From contig JAEXLD010000118.1 in NCBI GenBank assembly GCA_023445445.1, positions 69,451 through 133,450 of the forward strand: DNA of 64,000 nucleotides. The letters run 5' to 3'. Below the pieces are notes generated by a model. That model was not told the DNA's origin, did not search any database, and saw only the letters and a program-made list of their open reading frames with translations. The position numbers were made by a program, and so were the translations under genes. This document shows, piece after piece, positions 49,665 through 59,892 of this stretch. Numbering within the stretch: the stretch's first letter is position 1; each line of letters starts with the position of its first letter. The DNA comes from Bacillota bacterium (GTDB lineage Bacteria > Bacillota > Clostridia > Clostridiales > Clostridiaceae).

Positions 49665-50411
49665 TTATATTTTAGGAACTTCTTTTCCTTTTAACATAGT
49701 TCCACTAGCATCTGATTGAAGTTTTAATTTAATTTCAAAAGATGATGGTGTTTCTGCACTAAATTCTAGATCTATAGAATTCTGTATTGTTACTTTTTTT
49801 AAATCTAATTCCAAGAAAGAATCTGTACCATCTTCAGCAGATTTCATTCTTACTATACAATTTAACATATAACTTCTTGCTTCTTCAGGCGTAGCTTTAA
49901 CAGTAAAACTTCTGCCTTCTTTTTGCTCAATATAATAGATTGCGTATGTCTCGCCAATTTTTGCTCCTACTAAATTAACTGTTTTGCTTGAATTTGTAGC
50001 AGTTTCAAGTTTTCCCATATGAGTAGCTAAATCTTTTCTAACCTGATAAACAGACACCCCATTTAATGGTGTTCCTTTTAGTGTTACAACTTGGTCATTT
50101 GCTGTTACTTCCACTACTTCTCTTTTATAGTAATCTGTTAATCCTTGTAGCATTTTTGATCCCATGATTAATGAGAATAAATCTGGAGACATTAATTGAA
50201 CTCCTATTGTTGCTTCTCCTGTTGTTGGTTTAGGGAAAACAACTCTTTCCTCACCTTTTGCTAGTGCAACCTCGAAGTCTGATGATAAATTAATTGTAAA
50301 ATTATTTGCATAATTTATGTGTAATGCTGGTTCACTTGTTGCTAAATCATAGAAAGTTAAGTCTCCAGCGTCTTTTATTGCTCCAAGGGATTGTGCGTTA
50401 ATTGTTGCCAT
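49665..50411 (-). CDS. Major tail tube protein
   Basis: 248 residues, beta-rich. Its place between connector genes and tape measure, its high-quality AAAAAGGAG and the strong terminator directly behind it fit the major tail tube protein. DLTFYDLATSEPALHINYANNFTINLSSDFEVALAKGEERVVFP is typical of tube-type beta sandwiches. I do not recognise a specific family. No sheath gene is present, so the tail is non-contractile. Confidence 0.7.
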   Translation of the reverse strand: MATINAQSLGAIKDAGDLTFYDLATSEPALHINYANNFTINLSSDFEVALAKGEERVVFPKPTTGEATIGVQLMSPDLFSLIMGSKMLQGLTDYYKREVVEVTANDQVVTLKGTPLNGVSVYQVRKDLATHMGKLETATNSSKTVNLVGAKIGETYAIYYIEQKEGRSFTVKATPEEARSYMLNCIVRMKSAEDGTDSFLELDLKKVTIQNSIDLEFSAETPSSFEIKLKLQSDASGTMLKGKEVPKI

Positions 50412-50437
50412 AAAATCACTCCTTTTTAGTTAATTTT

Positions 50438-50462
50438 ATAAAAAATAGACGATTAGCTCGTC
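50438..50462 (-). terminator. Terminator before the tail tube gene
   Basis: GACGA (50448-50452) pairs with TCGTC (50458-50462); minus-strand product followed by TATTTTTT. It lies after the 261-residue protein gene, so the tube gene may have its own transcript. Confidence 0.7.
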
Positions 50463-50464
50463 CA

Positions 50465-51250
50465 TTAGTTATCTTCAATTATTATTTTTAAAAACTTTGG
50501 TATTTCAATACCTTTTAACGATATTTGTCCACTAGAATAAATATCTCTAGTAAACATAAAATCTTCTTTTTTACTACATATTTTTATTGAATTATAAAAC
50601 TGATATAAATTCATCTGTAGTACATTATTGTAATCAATGTTATTTTGAAAATGGACTAGAAAATCAAACATATTTAGAATATCGCCATTGGACTTCTCAG
50701 TTTTAACTTTATCGTATTCTTCTTTTCCTTTATAAAAAATCTCTAGTCTCTTGTTATACTCATCTGTACTTTTAAATTTATCCTTCTCTTTATCTGTTTT
50801 TTTTAATTCTCGAAGGTTATTTATAAATAGAACTATTGACTTTAGTTCCTCAAATTTATCATTATCTATATAAAGATTGTTAGTGAAATTTTTATCTTCT
50901 ATTAATATTTCCTTATGATATAAATCAATTTTTACAATTTTTACATTTTTTATATCTACATTTAACACTAAACTTATAGCAAAAATTAAATCATCTTGGT
51001 ATTGGTTAAAACTTTCATCTGTCAGTATATCCAACATACCTACATTGGGAATATCTTCACCAAATATAAAATCCTTAGATAACATAAAAGGCAACATTGT
51101 TCTTTTATATGTTTCTTCACCCATTGATAAAACATCACCAACACTTATGTGATTTATGTTTTTTGTATAAAATGAAATAGGTTTATTTGCTAAAGAAAGC
51201 CCTCTAACATAATTCTTGTAACCTGTGTCTTTAACATCATACAACTTCAT
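50465..51250 (-). CDS. Structural-region hypothetical protein (261 aa)
   Basis: A 261-residue acidic protein with an N-terminal beta region and a helical middle (RLEIFYKGKEEYDKVKTEKS). GAGGTAG upstream. It is three bases from the preceding gene in a head-tail joining context, but has no motif I can name. Confidence 0.6.
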   Translation of the reverse strand: MKLYDVKDTGYKNYVRGLSLANKPISFYTKNINHISVGDVLSMGEETYKRTMLPFMLSKDFIFGEDIPNVGMLDILTDESFNQYQDDLIFAISLVLNVDIKNVKIVKIDLYHKEILIEDKNFTNNLYIDNDKFEELKSIVLFINNLRELKKTDKEKDKFKSTDEYNKRLEIFYKGKEEYDKVKTEKSNGDILNMFDFLVHFQNNIDYNNVLQMNLYQFYNSIKICSKKEDFMFTRDIYSSGQISLKGIEIPKFLKIIIEDN

Positions 51251-51253
51251 AGT

Positions 51254-51736
51254 CTACCTCTTAAAATCTGTAAACACGAACTGCATTTCTACTGCATAAT
51301 AATCTTTTCTACTCGTTACTTCCTGAGAACTCTTTAGATTACATTTACCTATCCAATTACCATAAGAACTATCAAAACTTCTCATTATCTCATCACATAT
51401 AGCAAACACCCTCGTGTCCCCATTGCCTAACTCATAAAGATCATTATGACTAATCACATAAAAATATAAATATACATCTGCATAGTCATTACTCCTAGAT
51501 GCAACCCTTATATTAGTAAGCAAAAAAGTTTTAACCTTTTGAATTGTAGTATCCCAAACAACAGGATTTAAGTAGATATATTCATTTAATAGAGACTGTG
51601 GATCTTCTATATCATCAAGTTCTAATGGATTATCATCTGTATAAACAATTAATTTCAGCAAGTCTTGATTAGATAATAAATGTTCTTTAATTAACGATTT
51701 TAATTCATTTATTCTTGCAAATATTGTACCCTTCAT
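51254..51736 (-). CDS. Putative tail terminator/connector protein (160 aa)
   Basis: 160 residues; overlaps the previous stop by one base (TAATG). The order (ARINELKSLIKEHLLSNQDLLKLI, later VYLYFYVISHNDL and AVEMQFVFTDFKR) has the alpha-then-beta look of tail terminator proteins. Assignment rests mainly on position. Confidence 0.55.
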   Translation of the reverse strand: MKGTIFARINELKSLIKEHLLSNQDLLKLIVYTDDNPLELDDIEDPQSLLNEYIYLNPVVWDTTIQKVKTFLLTNIRVASRSNDYADVYLYFYVISHNDLYELGNGDTRVFAICDEIMRSFDSSYGNWIGKCNLKSSQEVTSRKDYYAVEMQFVFTDFKR

Positions 51737-52686
51737 TATTTAACCAACCTCACTTCCTTACTTATACTTATATCACCCTTAACAAAATTCAACGTTAATT
51801 TATTTTCATTTGCACCCTTTGAGTTTCTAATTTTTACGCTATTACTTGTTATAGCTTCGACCTTTATATGAGCTGTATCAACTCCATTATAATCAACTAC
51901 AATATTCCATTCCTCAATATCAGATACACCATCATTCATTATTGTAAATGTTGAAGCACCATACTGTCTTATATCAAATGTGCCTAAACTTGAAACAATA
52001 TCATATCCATCACTAGGATTTATAACAGGCTTATCCTCACCTAAAATATCATCATTGTAGGCTATATTATTCACAAGGTCATCTTTGCCTTCAAAATATT
52101 CAACCTTTTTCATTACAATTTTATAAATATTAGGAGTGGTGACATTCTTGATAGATATAACCTCAAATATCATTCTTTCGTCGTGATTAAATATAAACCT
52201 CATATTCTGCTTTATTTGATTAGTTTTTTCATTTACTGGAACATAACAAGCCAGTTTTCCATCTACCATTGAGAAGTAATCAAGGTTGATTTCACCCTTA
52301 TCATTATAAGCTGTATCTTCTGATACACAAGGTATAGGTTTATCTAAGCCCTTCCAATTAAGTGTTTGATTGCAATGAGATATAGTGCATGTTTTATATG
52401 AATAATGATTATCTATGTTTGACATAACCAAATATGTTTTATCCTCGCCTATATCTTTAATATAACTACCAACATTAATTGGAGTAGTTAATTCTACATT
52501 TAATCCCCTTTGATCTTTTGATGTTGACATATCATTTAAGTGATTCAATAATATTCCTCTTGATAGTATACCATCTATTTCTAATTCTCTTCCTTCTCCA
52601 CCATACAATTGTTTTCTAAAGATTTTTTTACCACCTTCAAGTTGTTTTTCTACTATTGAACTTTTATACTCATTAAAATCTCTCAT
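51736..52686 (-). CDS. Head-tail joining protein with Ig-like end (316 aa)
   Basis: 316 residues. The N-terminal two-thirds resemble head-closure or stopper proteins by size and position; the last ~90 residues (STFTIMNDGVSDIEEWNIVVDYNGVD...) look like an immunoglobulin-like surface domain. AGGTG upstream. Family not recognised. Confidence 0.55.
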   Translation of the reverse strand: MRDFNEYKSSIVEKQLEGGKKIFRKQLYGGEGRELEIDGILSRGILLNHLNDMSTSKDQRGLNVELTTPINVGSYIKDIGEDKTYLVMSNIDNHYSYKTCTISHCNQTLNWKGLDKPIPCVSEDTAYNDKGEINLDYFSMVDGKLACYVPVNEKTNQIKQNMRFIFNHDERMIFEVISIKNVTTPNIYKIVMKKVEYFEGKDDLVNNIAYNDDILGEDKPVINPSDGYDIVSSLGTFDIRQYGASTFTIMNDGVSDIEEWNIVVDYNGVDTAHIKVEAITSNSVKIRNSKGANENKLTLNFVKGDISISKEVRLVK

Positions 52687-52694
52687 AGTGTCAC

Positions 52695-53117
52695 CTATAA
52701 ATTGAAAGTGTCAATTTCATCTTCTATCAGTCTATTGACTTCTTCCTCATATCTACTAACTTCAGCTTGTCTTCCCTCAACTTGTGCCTTATAGTCCTTA
52801 AATCCCATTTCTTTAGCGTAAGTGCCATAAATAGATGTAAATTCTACCAGTTTATTTTTACAAAAAATATAGCTTAAAATATTAGCCAATATTAGCAATT
52901 CTATCGAATTTAATTTAACATTAATCTCTTCAATCATATCATCACAGACAACATTGCCTTGAATCCTACCCTCGTACTTTTTAGCCTTTTGATTGTAATG
53001 CATAATAGCATTTTTTATCATAGAATATCTTCGCTCATCAGTTTGAGGTATTTCAGAAGAATCATATGAACAATTTTCTAAAAAGCTTTCCCAAATCTCA
53101 TCATAACTAGTATTCAT
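52695..53117 (-). CDS. Head-tail connector (adaptor-like) protein (140 aa)
   Basis: ATG 53117 has AAGGAGGTG upstream (TTG 53123 is an alternative). All-helical protein: DEIWESFLENC, then IKLN-type repeats and a C-terminal helix RYEEEVNRLIEDEID, like gp6/adaptor proteins that sit below the portal. Position fits. Confidence 0.6.
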   Translation of the reverse strand: MNTSYDEIWESFLENCSYDSSEIPQTDERRYSMIKNAIMHYNQKAKKYEGRIQGNVVCDDMIEEINVKLNSIELLILANILSYIFCKNKLVEFTSIYGTYAKEMGFKDYKAQVEGRQAEVSRYEEEVNRLIEDEIDTFNL

Positions 53118-53138
53118 AAACAAAACACCTCCTTATGA

Positions 53139-53597
53139 TTACTCAGTTTTAAATATATCTTCTATTGAAAGTTCTAAGCCCAACCATTCCTTTAAGAATT
53201 TTTGCTTTGTAGCATTTTCTATTTTAATTTCTTTTGCCACATCTAAAACAAATCTCTTAGTTGTATCTGATGTTACTTTGCTTAATTCTGCTTCCATTTT
53301 CTTTAAATTACCTTTTAAAAGGCTAGTCACTTCTTCTTTTGTTAAAGCATTTGCTTCATACTCTTCTTTACCATAAAAATCATTTAGCAATTCTTTTTCT
53401 TCATTTGTTTTAGCTTGTATAACAAGCTCACCATCTTTAAAGCAGTCGGTAAACATTGTAAGATACTCATAAACAGAATATGGTACTTCTTTTTTTCCTA
53501 CAATTTGACCTTTCGATCCCGGTATAATATAAGATTTATTCTCAAAATTTATTATATAGTTTCCAACTTTATGTCTTTCTAAAACTACCTTCTCCAT
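53139..53597 (-). CDS. Structural-region hypothetical protein (152 aa)
   Basis: 152 residues; beta-rich first third (KVGNYIINFENKSYIIPGSKGQ) then helices. AAGGGAGAG upstream. It lies between the capsid and connector genes, perhaps a head accessory protein. No motif. Confidence 0.55.
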   Translation of the reverse strand: MEKVVLERHKVGNYIINFENKSYIIPGSKGQIVGKKEVPYSVYEYLTMFTDCFKDGELVIQAKTNEEKELLNDFYGKEEYEANALTKEEVTSLLKGNLKKMEAELSKVTSDTTKRFVLDVAKEIKIENATKQKFLKEWLGLELSIEDIFKTE

Positions 53598-53617
53598 AAT
53601 ATCTCTCCCTTTTAATT

Positions 53618-53648
53618 AATTATAATAGGGGCTATTGCTAACCCCTAT
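53618..53648 (-). terminator. Hairpin after the capsid gene
   Basis: ATAGGGG (53625-53631) pairs with CCCCTAT (53642-53648); weak T-tract, so partial termination or mRNA stabilisation. It would let the capsid gene be expressed above its downstream neighbours. Confidence 0.55.
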
Positions 53649-53657
53649 GTCTATAAA

Positions 53658-54692
53658 CTATGCTAATATTGAATCATCCTTTATAATTCCAAAATATCTT
53701 GCATTTAATAAAGTAACATCTGACTCAAATACTATCTTTAATTTAACTTGTTCTGTTTCTGGATCTAATTCTGAATATTGTCTCTTTGTTCCAAACTCAG
53801 TAATTGCAAAAGGCTTCTTGCCTGAAATTGCTCCTGGGAAAACGAAACCTGTCTTTTGGTCAAATCTAACTTTTGAGTTTTTATCATCAATCCATGTATT
53901 AGGAATACTAACTGCTACAGTTTTTGAAATCTTTGTAGGAATTAATTCTTCTCTTAACATATCTTTGATTTCATCAGTTAATAAGTCTTTTTGAGCAACT
54001 GGTATTAAATTAGCAAAGTGATTAATTAAGCTTATATCACCAACAAAAATTGGTCTACCATTTGTTAATCTTATCATAGTTTGCTCAACTTTTTGGAAAT
54101 CAGCTAATGTTAAGTTTGAACCAACATTCTTGTTATTTTCAGGAATATCCCCATTTGCTAAAGCAGAAGCTATTAACTCATAAACTTTATCAAAATAGTA
54201 TTCAACCTTTGCATTTGCTAAACTATCAACAGCATCTCTAAAAGCTTTAACTGGATCTGCTCTAAATGTAGTTATTTCATAATATCCACCATAAGTCATT
54301 GATTGAGGTGTAGCAACTTTATTTACTTCTTCTGGACTTAATCTTACTAAATCTACTCCAGTACCTTTAGCTGTAAATAAGAATTTACCTTCTGTTGTCT
54401 TTGGTAATTTATACATTTTTACAGCACCAGCAGGAACAGTTGATACATCAGCTATTAATCCTAAGACAGCATCAACTCTAGGTTTTGCAATAACTTCAGC
54501 AGTTTCAACTAAGAATTGATTGAATAAATGTAAATTCTCAGGTGATGGAGAACCTAAGCCAAAAGTTCTATTACAAATTTCTCTAATTTCTTTTTCATCT
54601 TGATTTACTAATTCACCTTCAACTTCTTTAGTAATCATTTTGTCATTATATATTCTAAGACCTAAGTCTTTAAGCATTTTTATCTTTTCCAT
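53658..54692 (-). CDS. Major capsid protein
   Basis: 344 residues. Placement directly downstream of portal, protease and a decoration-like gene, a strong AAGGAGGAGG and a hairpin immediately after it mark the major capsid gene. Sequence such as RADPVKAFRDAVDSLANAKVEYYFDKVYELIASAL (helical) and a beta-rich C-terminus fit a HK97-like shell protein. The family is not recognised by name. Confidence 0.8.
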   Translation of the reverse strand: MEKIKMLKDLGLRIYNDKMITKEVEGELVNQDEKEIREICNRTFGLGSPSPENLHLFNQFLVETAEVIAKPRVDAVLGLIADVSTVPAGAVKMYKLPKTTEGKFLFTAKGTGVDLVRLSPEEVNKVATPQSMTYGGYYEITTFRADPVKAFRDAVDSLANAKVEYYFDKVYELIASALANGDIPENNKNVGSNLTLADFQKVEQTMIRLTNGRPIFVGDISLINHFANLIPVAQKDLLTDEIKDMLREELIPTKISKTVAVSIPNTWIDDKNSKVRFDQKTGFVFPGAISGKKPFAITEFGTKRQYSELDPETEQVKLKIVFESDVTLLNARYFGIIKDDSILA

Positions 54693-54722
54693 TTATATTT
54701 CCTCCTCCTTTAAGCTTTAATA

Positions 54723-55247
54723 TTAAGCTATTTCAAATCTTATAACTGGCAAACCAGCTAAAGTGTAGTCTGGAACATTTACTACAACATATTTGTTTCC
54801 AGCAGTAGCATAATCAGTATGGTTTGAAGCACCATTTGAGATTATGTATTTTTTCTTTGTAATATCATAGTGAGCAACTTGACCATTTTTAGCAGGTTTT
54901 GCCGTATCAGCTAATTCAAAATTTGAAGCTTCAAATCTATGTCCTACTGTTTGATATACTATTCTTGCATATTCGCCTACTTCATTGTAGAATTGAGCCA
55001 TTGTTTCAAATTCTTCCATGTAATCTTCAACTGATGCAACTAATACACCTTTCTTTGTTTGATCAGCTAAAGCTGTAACTATTCTTTCTCCATTTGCGTT
55101 AAATCCTAACACACCAAGACAATAGTTATCTATAGCCCCACCTGATACCTTAGCACCTTGATTTAATAAGTCCTTTGCCCATTGGTTTAATGAACCAACA
55201 TTATGTTTTGTTAAATTTTTTAAAGTTTGTACTATTACACTTGCCAT
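54723..55247 (-). CDS. Probable head decoration/minor capsid protein (174 aa)
   Basis: 174 residues, beta-rich with many Asn/Gly turns; lies between the head protease and capsid genes, where decoration or head fibre proteins are usually encoded. GGAGGG upstream. Role inferred from position. Confidence 0.6.
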   Translation of the reverse strand: MASVIVQTLKNLTKHNVGSLNQWAKDLLNQGAKVSGGAIDNYCLGVLGFNANGERIVTALADQTKKGVLVASVEDYMEEFETMAQFYNEVGEYARIVYQTVGHRFEASNFELADTAKPAKNGQVAHYDITKKKYIISNGASNHTDYATAGNKYVVVNVPDYTLAGLPVIRFEIA

Positions 55248-55272
55248 CTTAAAAATCCCTCCATTTAATTAA

Positions 55273-56511
55273 TTATTTAAATCCATATTTCTCTTTAATG
55301 TCTTCATCAAAGGAAATAAGATTTTCTATTTTTGAAATTTTCTCTATTTTTTCTGTTACCTTTTTATCGCTTATGCTAACCATGTCAACAATCATTTGAT
55401 TTAATTTAGATAAAGCATTATTATCTTTCATACAATTTTCTAACAATGTTTGTACCTCATTAGATTCAAATTTTGATGTTGCACCCAACATATCGAATTT
55501 ATCTTTAAAGTATTTTCTCTTTTCATCTAGTATCTTTTTATCTTCTAGTGCCTTTTGTTCATCTATAATTGAATTATATTTATCAACTATTGGTTGTAAT
55601 TCATTTATCTTATCATTTAATAAAATAATCTTTTCATTAGAATCATTTAGTTTAGCCTTTAATTCTTCATTTTCTCTTTTTAAGTTTTCAATTTCTGACT
55701 CATCTATTTTAGAATCATCTTCAATTTCAGCTTCAGTTTCTTCTACGATTTCTTTTTCAGCATCTGTATCTTCAGTTACAGTATCCTCGGTTTCATTATC
55801 AATCAACTCTACATTTTCAACTTCTTCTTCAACTATAACTTCTGTATCATTACTAGCTACTTCTTGTACTTCATCTGATATTTCAACTTCTGAAGGCACT
55901 TTGTTAAAAAATGAAGCATACTTATTTGATATTGATGCAACCATTTTATTTGATTCTACTATTTCATCGCATAGACCTAATTCTAAACATTCTTTTGCAG
56001 TTAACCATGTTTCATCATCCATTAACTTTACAAGTTGTTCTTCATTTAGCTTACCATTAGACTTTTCTATATAAGTAGATCTTAAGCTTTCTGATATTTT
56101 ATCTAAATCATCAGCTAATTTTCTAAATCCCTTTGCATTGTCATAAAAGAAACCTCCACTTAAAGCATTGTGTATCATCATCATGCAGTTTCTTCCCATA
56201 ACAACCTTATCTGCTGAACATGCTATTATAGAAGCTATTGAACAGGCAAGACCATCTACTTGTGCTACAACTTTAGCCTTATTTCTCTTTAGCATACTTG
56301 CTATAGCTAAACCATCAGCCACAGAACCACCGGGACTATTAATATATAGATTTATAGTTGAAACATCGCCTATAGAATCTAATTCTTCTTTAAATGATTG
56401 AGCAGAAGTAACATCTTCATCATCCCAACTAGAAATTTCATTATAAATATATAAATCAGCAGAATCATTGCCAACTATATTTTTAAATTCCCAAAATTTA
56501 TTTTTAGCCAT
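55273..56511 (-). CDS. ClpP-type head maturation protease with scaffold-like end
   Basis: 412 residues. Residues about 15-200 are a ClpP/S14-like serine protease: NSPGGSVADG, catalytic Ser91 (GLACSIAS), His114 (MMIHNA). The C-terminal half is highly acidic (many Glu) followed by a coiled coil, as in protease-scaffold fusions. It cleaves capsid/scaffold during head maturation. GGAG upstream; its stop lies in a junction-motif copy (55264-55277). Confidence 0.9.
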   Translation of the reverse strand: MAKNKFWEFKNIVGNDSADLYIYNEISSWDDEDVTSAQSFKEELDSIGDVSTINLYINSPGGSVADGLAIASMLKRNKAKVVAQVDGLACSIASIIACSADKVVMGRNCMMMIHNALSGGFFYDNAKGFRKLADDLDKISESLRSTYIEKSNGKLNEEQLVKLMDDETWLTAKECLELGLCDEIVESNKMVASISNKYASFFNKVPSEVEISDEVQEVASNDTEVIVEEEVENVELIDNETEDTVTEDTDAEKEIVEETEAEIEDDSKIDESEIENLKRENEELKAKLNDSNEKIILLNDKINELQPIVDKYNSIIDEQKALEDKKILDEKRKYFKDKFDMLGATSKFESNEVQTLLENCMKDNNALSKLNQMIVDMVSISDKKVTEKIEKISKIENLISFDEDIKEKYGFK

Positions 56512-56562
56512 CCATATTCTCCTTTCTTTTTAGTATTTATATAAATTCAAAGAAATTTATAT

Positions 56563-58074
56563 CTAATCATTTGCATTAGGATTATTATTTCCATCTTGCT
56601 CTTTAGACTTTATTGTGTTTTCATTTGTTTCATTATCATTAGTAGGTCTACCACCAACATCATCATTAGCAGATATATTGTTTGTGTTCAATGGTGGATA
56701 AATCTTTTCCCTTAGTTTCATATCTTCTATTTCGGATATTGAATTTTCTATATAATCATCAAAGTCTAATCCTAGAATTTCAATTAAAGGTCTTAACGAA
56801 TAACCCATAGATGTCAACTTAAATAACATATCCAACTTTTCTTTATTGGTTAAAGGTGAAGTTTTCTCATACTCTATATAGTAATCATTACCAACATTGG
56901 TGGGTAAAATTATTTTAATTAATTTATTGTAAACTTCACTTTCTATATTTTCTAAAAGTTCACCAATTCTATTAAATATAATATCAATATTTAACTTTGC
57001 ACTTGCATAATTTCCACCTTTACCATTAGTTAATGTTCTACTTAAACCTATTGTATTGTTTATATCATCATTAACGCTATCTATCTTATCTGGATTTAAA
57101 ACATCAGTTTTTTGGTCAGGATATTCTAATTTAGCCCACTCTGGCAATCCAACCACAGAAGCCTCACCATCCACGTTATTCATTAAACCTTGTTTTACAT
57201 TTTCAAAAACTGATTTAGTTAATTTTTCACCTAAAGCTTTATATGATACCTTATCGCTATCTTTTATACCTAAAGTCAAAACTGTAACAGCGTTCATAAC
57301 CTTATTACTAGCCACCTTTTCTAAATTCCTAAGCTTTTGCTTATGCTTTATATCCTCGATAGCTTGTGTATTCCAAGGTAGTCCAAATCTTTGATTTCTT
57401 TTTAAAGTATGAGTTCTTATACATACACTTCTTTCAATTGGAAATTCAATATACCTATATCTCTCACCTTTATCTTTAAAATTCTTATAATCCTCAATTG
57501 TTACATATGGCTCTAAATTTGATATTGTATCTATTTTGTCTTCAATATCAGATATTCCATCAAAGTAAGCTAAATCACACCAAACTGTCCATTTGCCACC
57601 CTTTCTCCTAGCAGGAAAGAAATATTCTAAATCATCAAAAATCATTAAATATGGATATTCTTTTGATTTCTTATCTTCTTTTCCAACCCATAATCCAACA
57701 AGTGTTCCGGTTGATATAGTTTGAGTTAATATATCTCTAGTTAATTCTTTGTGATTTATACTTTTTAATGCTCTTCTACATTCAAGAGAATGTTTATCAT
57801 TTCTAGTATTAAGTTTCAATGTTTTTATTTTATAATTTAAAGAAGGCATTATTCTTACTAAATCAAAAAGTTGAAAAATATCTCCATTGCTTATATATTG
57901 ATACATTGCATATTTTGACAACTGCTCTTTATATGTTTCAGGACTACTCATCCACTTTCTTAATACTTCCTCAGAAACATCTTTTTCTATTCCTTGATTA
58001 AACATTTCTGTTTTAAATGCTAAACTAGATAATTCATGTGGTGATAAATCCCTTTTTGCTTCATCTAAATTCAA
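56563..58074 (-). CDS. Portal protein
   Basis: 503 residues, TTG start with AAAGGAGGTG. Located between terminase and head protease, of normal portal length, with helical C-terminus and polar tail (DDVGGRPTNDNETNENTIKSKEQDGNNNPN). Forms the dodecameric DNA gate of the head. No single diagnostic motif, but context is decisive. Confidence 0.85.
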   Translation of the reverse strand: MNLDEAKRDLSPHELSSLAFKTEMFNQGIEKDVSEEVLRKWMSSPETYKEQLSKYAMYQYISNGDIFQLFDLVRIMPSLNYKIKTLKLNTRNDKHSLECRRALKSINHKELTRDILTQTISTGTLVGLWVGKEDKKSKEYPYLMIFDDLEYFFPARRKGGKWTVWCDLAYFDGISDIEDKIDTISNLEPYVTIEDYKNFKDKGERYRYIEFPIERSVCIRTHTLKRNQRFGLPWNTQAIEDIKHKQKLRNLEKVASNKVMNAVTVLTLGIKDSDKVSYKALGEKLTKSVFENVKQGLMNNVDGEASVVGLPEWAKLEYPDQKTDVLNPDKIDSVNDDINNTIGLSRTLTNGKGGNYASAKLNIDIIFNRIGELLENIESEVYNKLIKIILPTNVGNDYYIEYEKTSPLTNKEKLDMLFKLTSMGYSLRPLIEILGLDFDDYIENSISEIEDMKLREKIYPPLNTNNISANDDVGGRPTNDNETNENTIKSKEQDGNNNPNAND

Positions 58075-58107
58075 ATAATCACCTCCTTTTAATTAATTTT
58101 TTATTGA

Positions 58108-59892
58108 TTACCAAAGTACAAATGATATATCATCATTACTCTCAGTTTTTAACCCTTCTTTTAATTTATCTTCAATTTCCTTTACATACCATAATAAGTA
58201 TTCACAAGAACTAAATCTATCTTTTTGCACCTTTTTATTTATCCTATCTAATATTAAATCCTTACCAGCTTGTTTTGCTCTTAAATTTAACATTTCGTCT
58301 TTTAAAAACGTAGTGTTCATATAAGGTATTAGCTTTTCATTTAATTCTCTTCCTTCTAGTTTATTCTTTCCTTGTGAAAGTATAGCTTTGGCTTCCATTT
58401 CATCAATTAAGAACTTTACTTTTCCTGAAGATATTTGTGATAAACAATTTACATGGATAGCACTAGCTATACCTTGTGAACGCATAGCATATAATAATGG
58501 TAAACTATCATCTGTTTTATACTTGTCAAACCTATCATCATTAACAATCGAAAAAGGTGGATATATTTCTCCATGCTCATCTATATTTTCTTTTACCATA
58601 TAATCCGCAATTCCCGCACCTAATCCATTAAGGTCAGCTATACACATTTCAGCTTTATACTTAAATGTAAGTTTTTTTACCTTTATTGCTTGCTCTTCAA
58701 AATGCTCACCATGAAAAACAAACATATTTACCAAGCTGGTAGTACAATTTCCGTTAATTAAATTTACTTTTACTTTTCCAACCGTTGCTACTGTATTGGC
58801 ATTTTGATTACCTTCACTTCTAGCAACGTCAACTGATATAATATATTTTATTTCAAATTTATTTGCATCAGAAACTTTAAAATTAGGCTCACTTTCAAAC
58901 TCTTTAACAGTTCTATTTTTACTTATCATATCTTCACTAAAGAAGCTATCTTCACCTGAACCAGTCCAATTAGATTCATATTCTCTTTCAAAAGATAATG
59001 GATTAAATGTACCATCCTCTTTTAGTTGGTCTACAAATTCAGGGTCTAATAATTTATGTAAAACTGGCGTTCTCCAACTTCCACCAAATGCAAAAGCTGT
59101 ATTATCATCTTTAGTAGCCATCCAAACTATAATTTGTTTCAACTTGTCGTAAGCAAATGTATTTTTATATCCAGCAGTAGTAACATATATTTGTTGTTTG
59201 TGTGCTTCATTTGGATCTACATCACCATTTCTAGCACGTCTATTTACATTCATCAAAGGGATAACAACTTCATTAAGAACATCTCCATCCACCATTATAA
59301 CTTCCTCTATAAGTCCTGCGTGTCTACGCCCTCCTCTAGTAGAACCACTTACTGCTACAATGTCTAATTTACTTCCTGAGTGAGTTGTTATTTTTAAATA
59401 ATCCTTTTGAAAGCTGTAATCTTTAATTTCCCTTCTCAACATCGGAAACTTATCCCATATTTCTTCTATTTTCTCTTTGGCTATATTAGTTGCTTGTCCT
59501 TTAGTCCCTGAACATATAAATAATGAAATTCCAGGATATAGAACTAATTTTATGTGGAGTATTAACATAGATAAAAATGATTTTGAAAATGCTCTTGTAA
59601 ATGTAGCGTAAAAATACTTGTGCCTTATTGCAGTTCTTAAAAACACCCTTTGATAAAAGAATAACTTAAAATTACTGTCTTTTGGAGTTATAAAATCTAT
59701 AAATAAATCAGGGCATTCTCTCCATAAAGCCACATATTTAGAAAAGGCAGGTTTTATTTTTTCAAATGTTGACAGTTTATCTTCATTTGATTTATTGATA
59801 TTTTCATAACTAAAAGCGTCTGGGCTATATATATCATTCTCACCTAATTTATGGTTATCTTTATTGATTTTAAAGTTTTGTATTACACCCAT
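58108..59892 (-). CDS. terL: Terminase large subunit
   Basis: 594 residues. ATPase: Walker-A-like TRAFSKSF (residues 99-106, atypical), Walker B ending in Glu (GLIEEVIMVDG, 193-). Nuclease: IISVDVARSEG and later CIADLNGLG supply aspartates. Packages DNA into the head through the portal. Overlaps the previous gene by one base (TAATG). Confidence 0.93.
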   Translation of the reverse strand: MGVIQNFKINKDNHKLGENDIYSPDAFSYENINKSNEDKLSTFEKIKPAFSKYVALWRECPDLFIDFITPKDSNFKLFFYQRVFLRTAIRHKYFYATFTRAFSKSFLSMLILHIKLVLYPGISLFICSGTKGQATNIAKEKIEEIWDKFPMLRREIKDYSFQKDYLKITTHSGSKLDIVAVSGSTRGGRRHAGLIEEVIMVDGDVLNEVVIPLMNVNRRARNGDVDPNEAHKQQIYVTTAGYKNTFAYDKLKQIIVWMATKDDNTAFAFGGSWRTPVLHKLLDPEFVDQLKEDGTFNPLSFEREYESNWTGSGEDSFFSEDMISKNRTVKEFESEPNFKVSDANKFEIKYIISVDVARSEGNQNANTVATVGKVKVNLINGNCTTSLVNMFVFHGEHFEEQAIKVKKLTFKYKAEMCIADLNGLGAGIADYMVKENIDEHGEIYPPFSIVNDDRFDKYKTDDSLPLLYAMRSQGIASAIHVNCLSQISSGKVKFLIDEMEAKAILSQGKNKLEGRELNEKLIPYMNTTFLKDEMLNLRAKQAGKDLILDRINKKVQKDRFSSCEYLLWYVKEIEDKLKEGLKTESNDDISFVLW

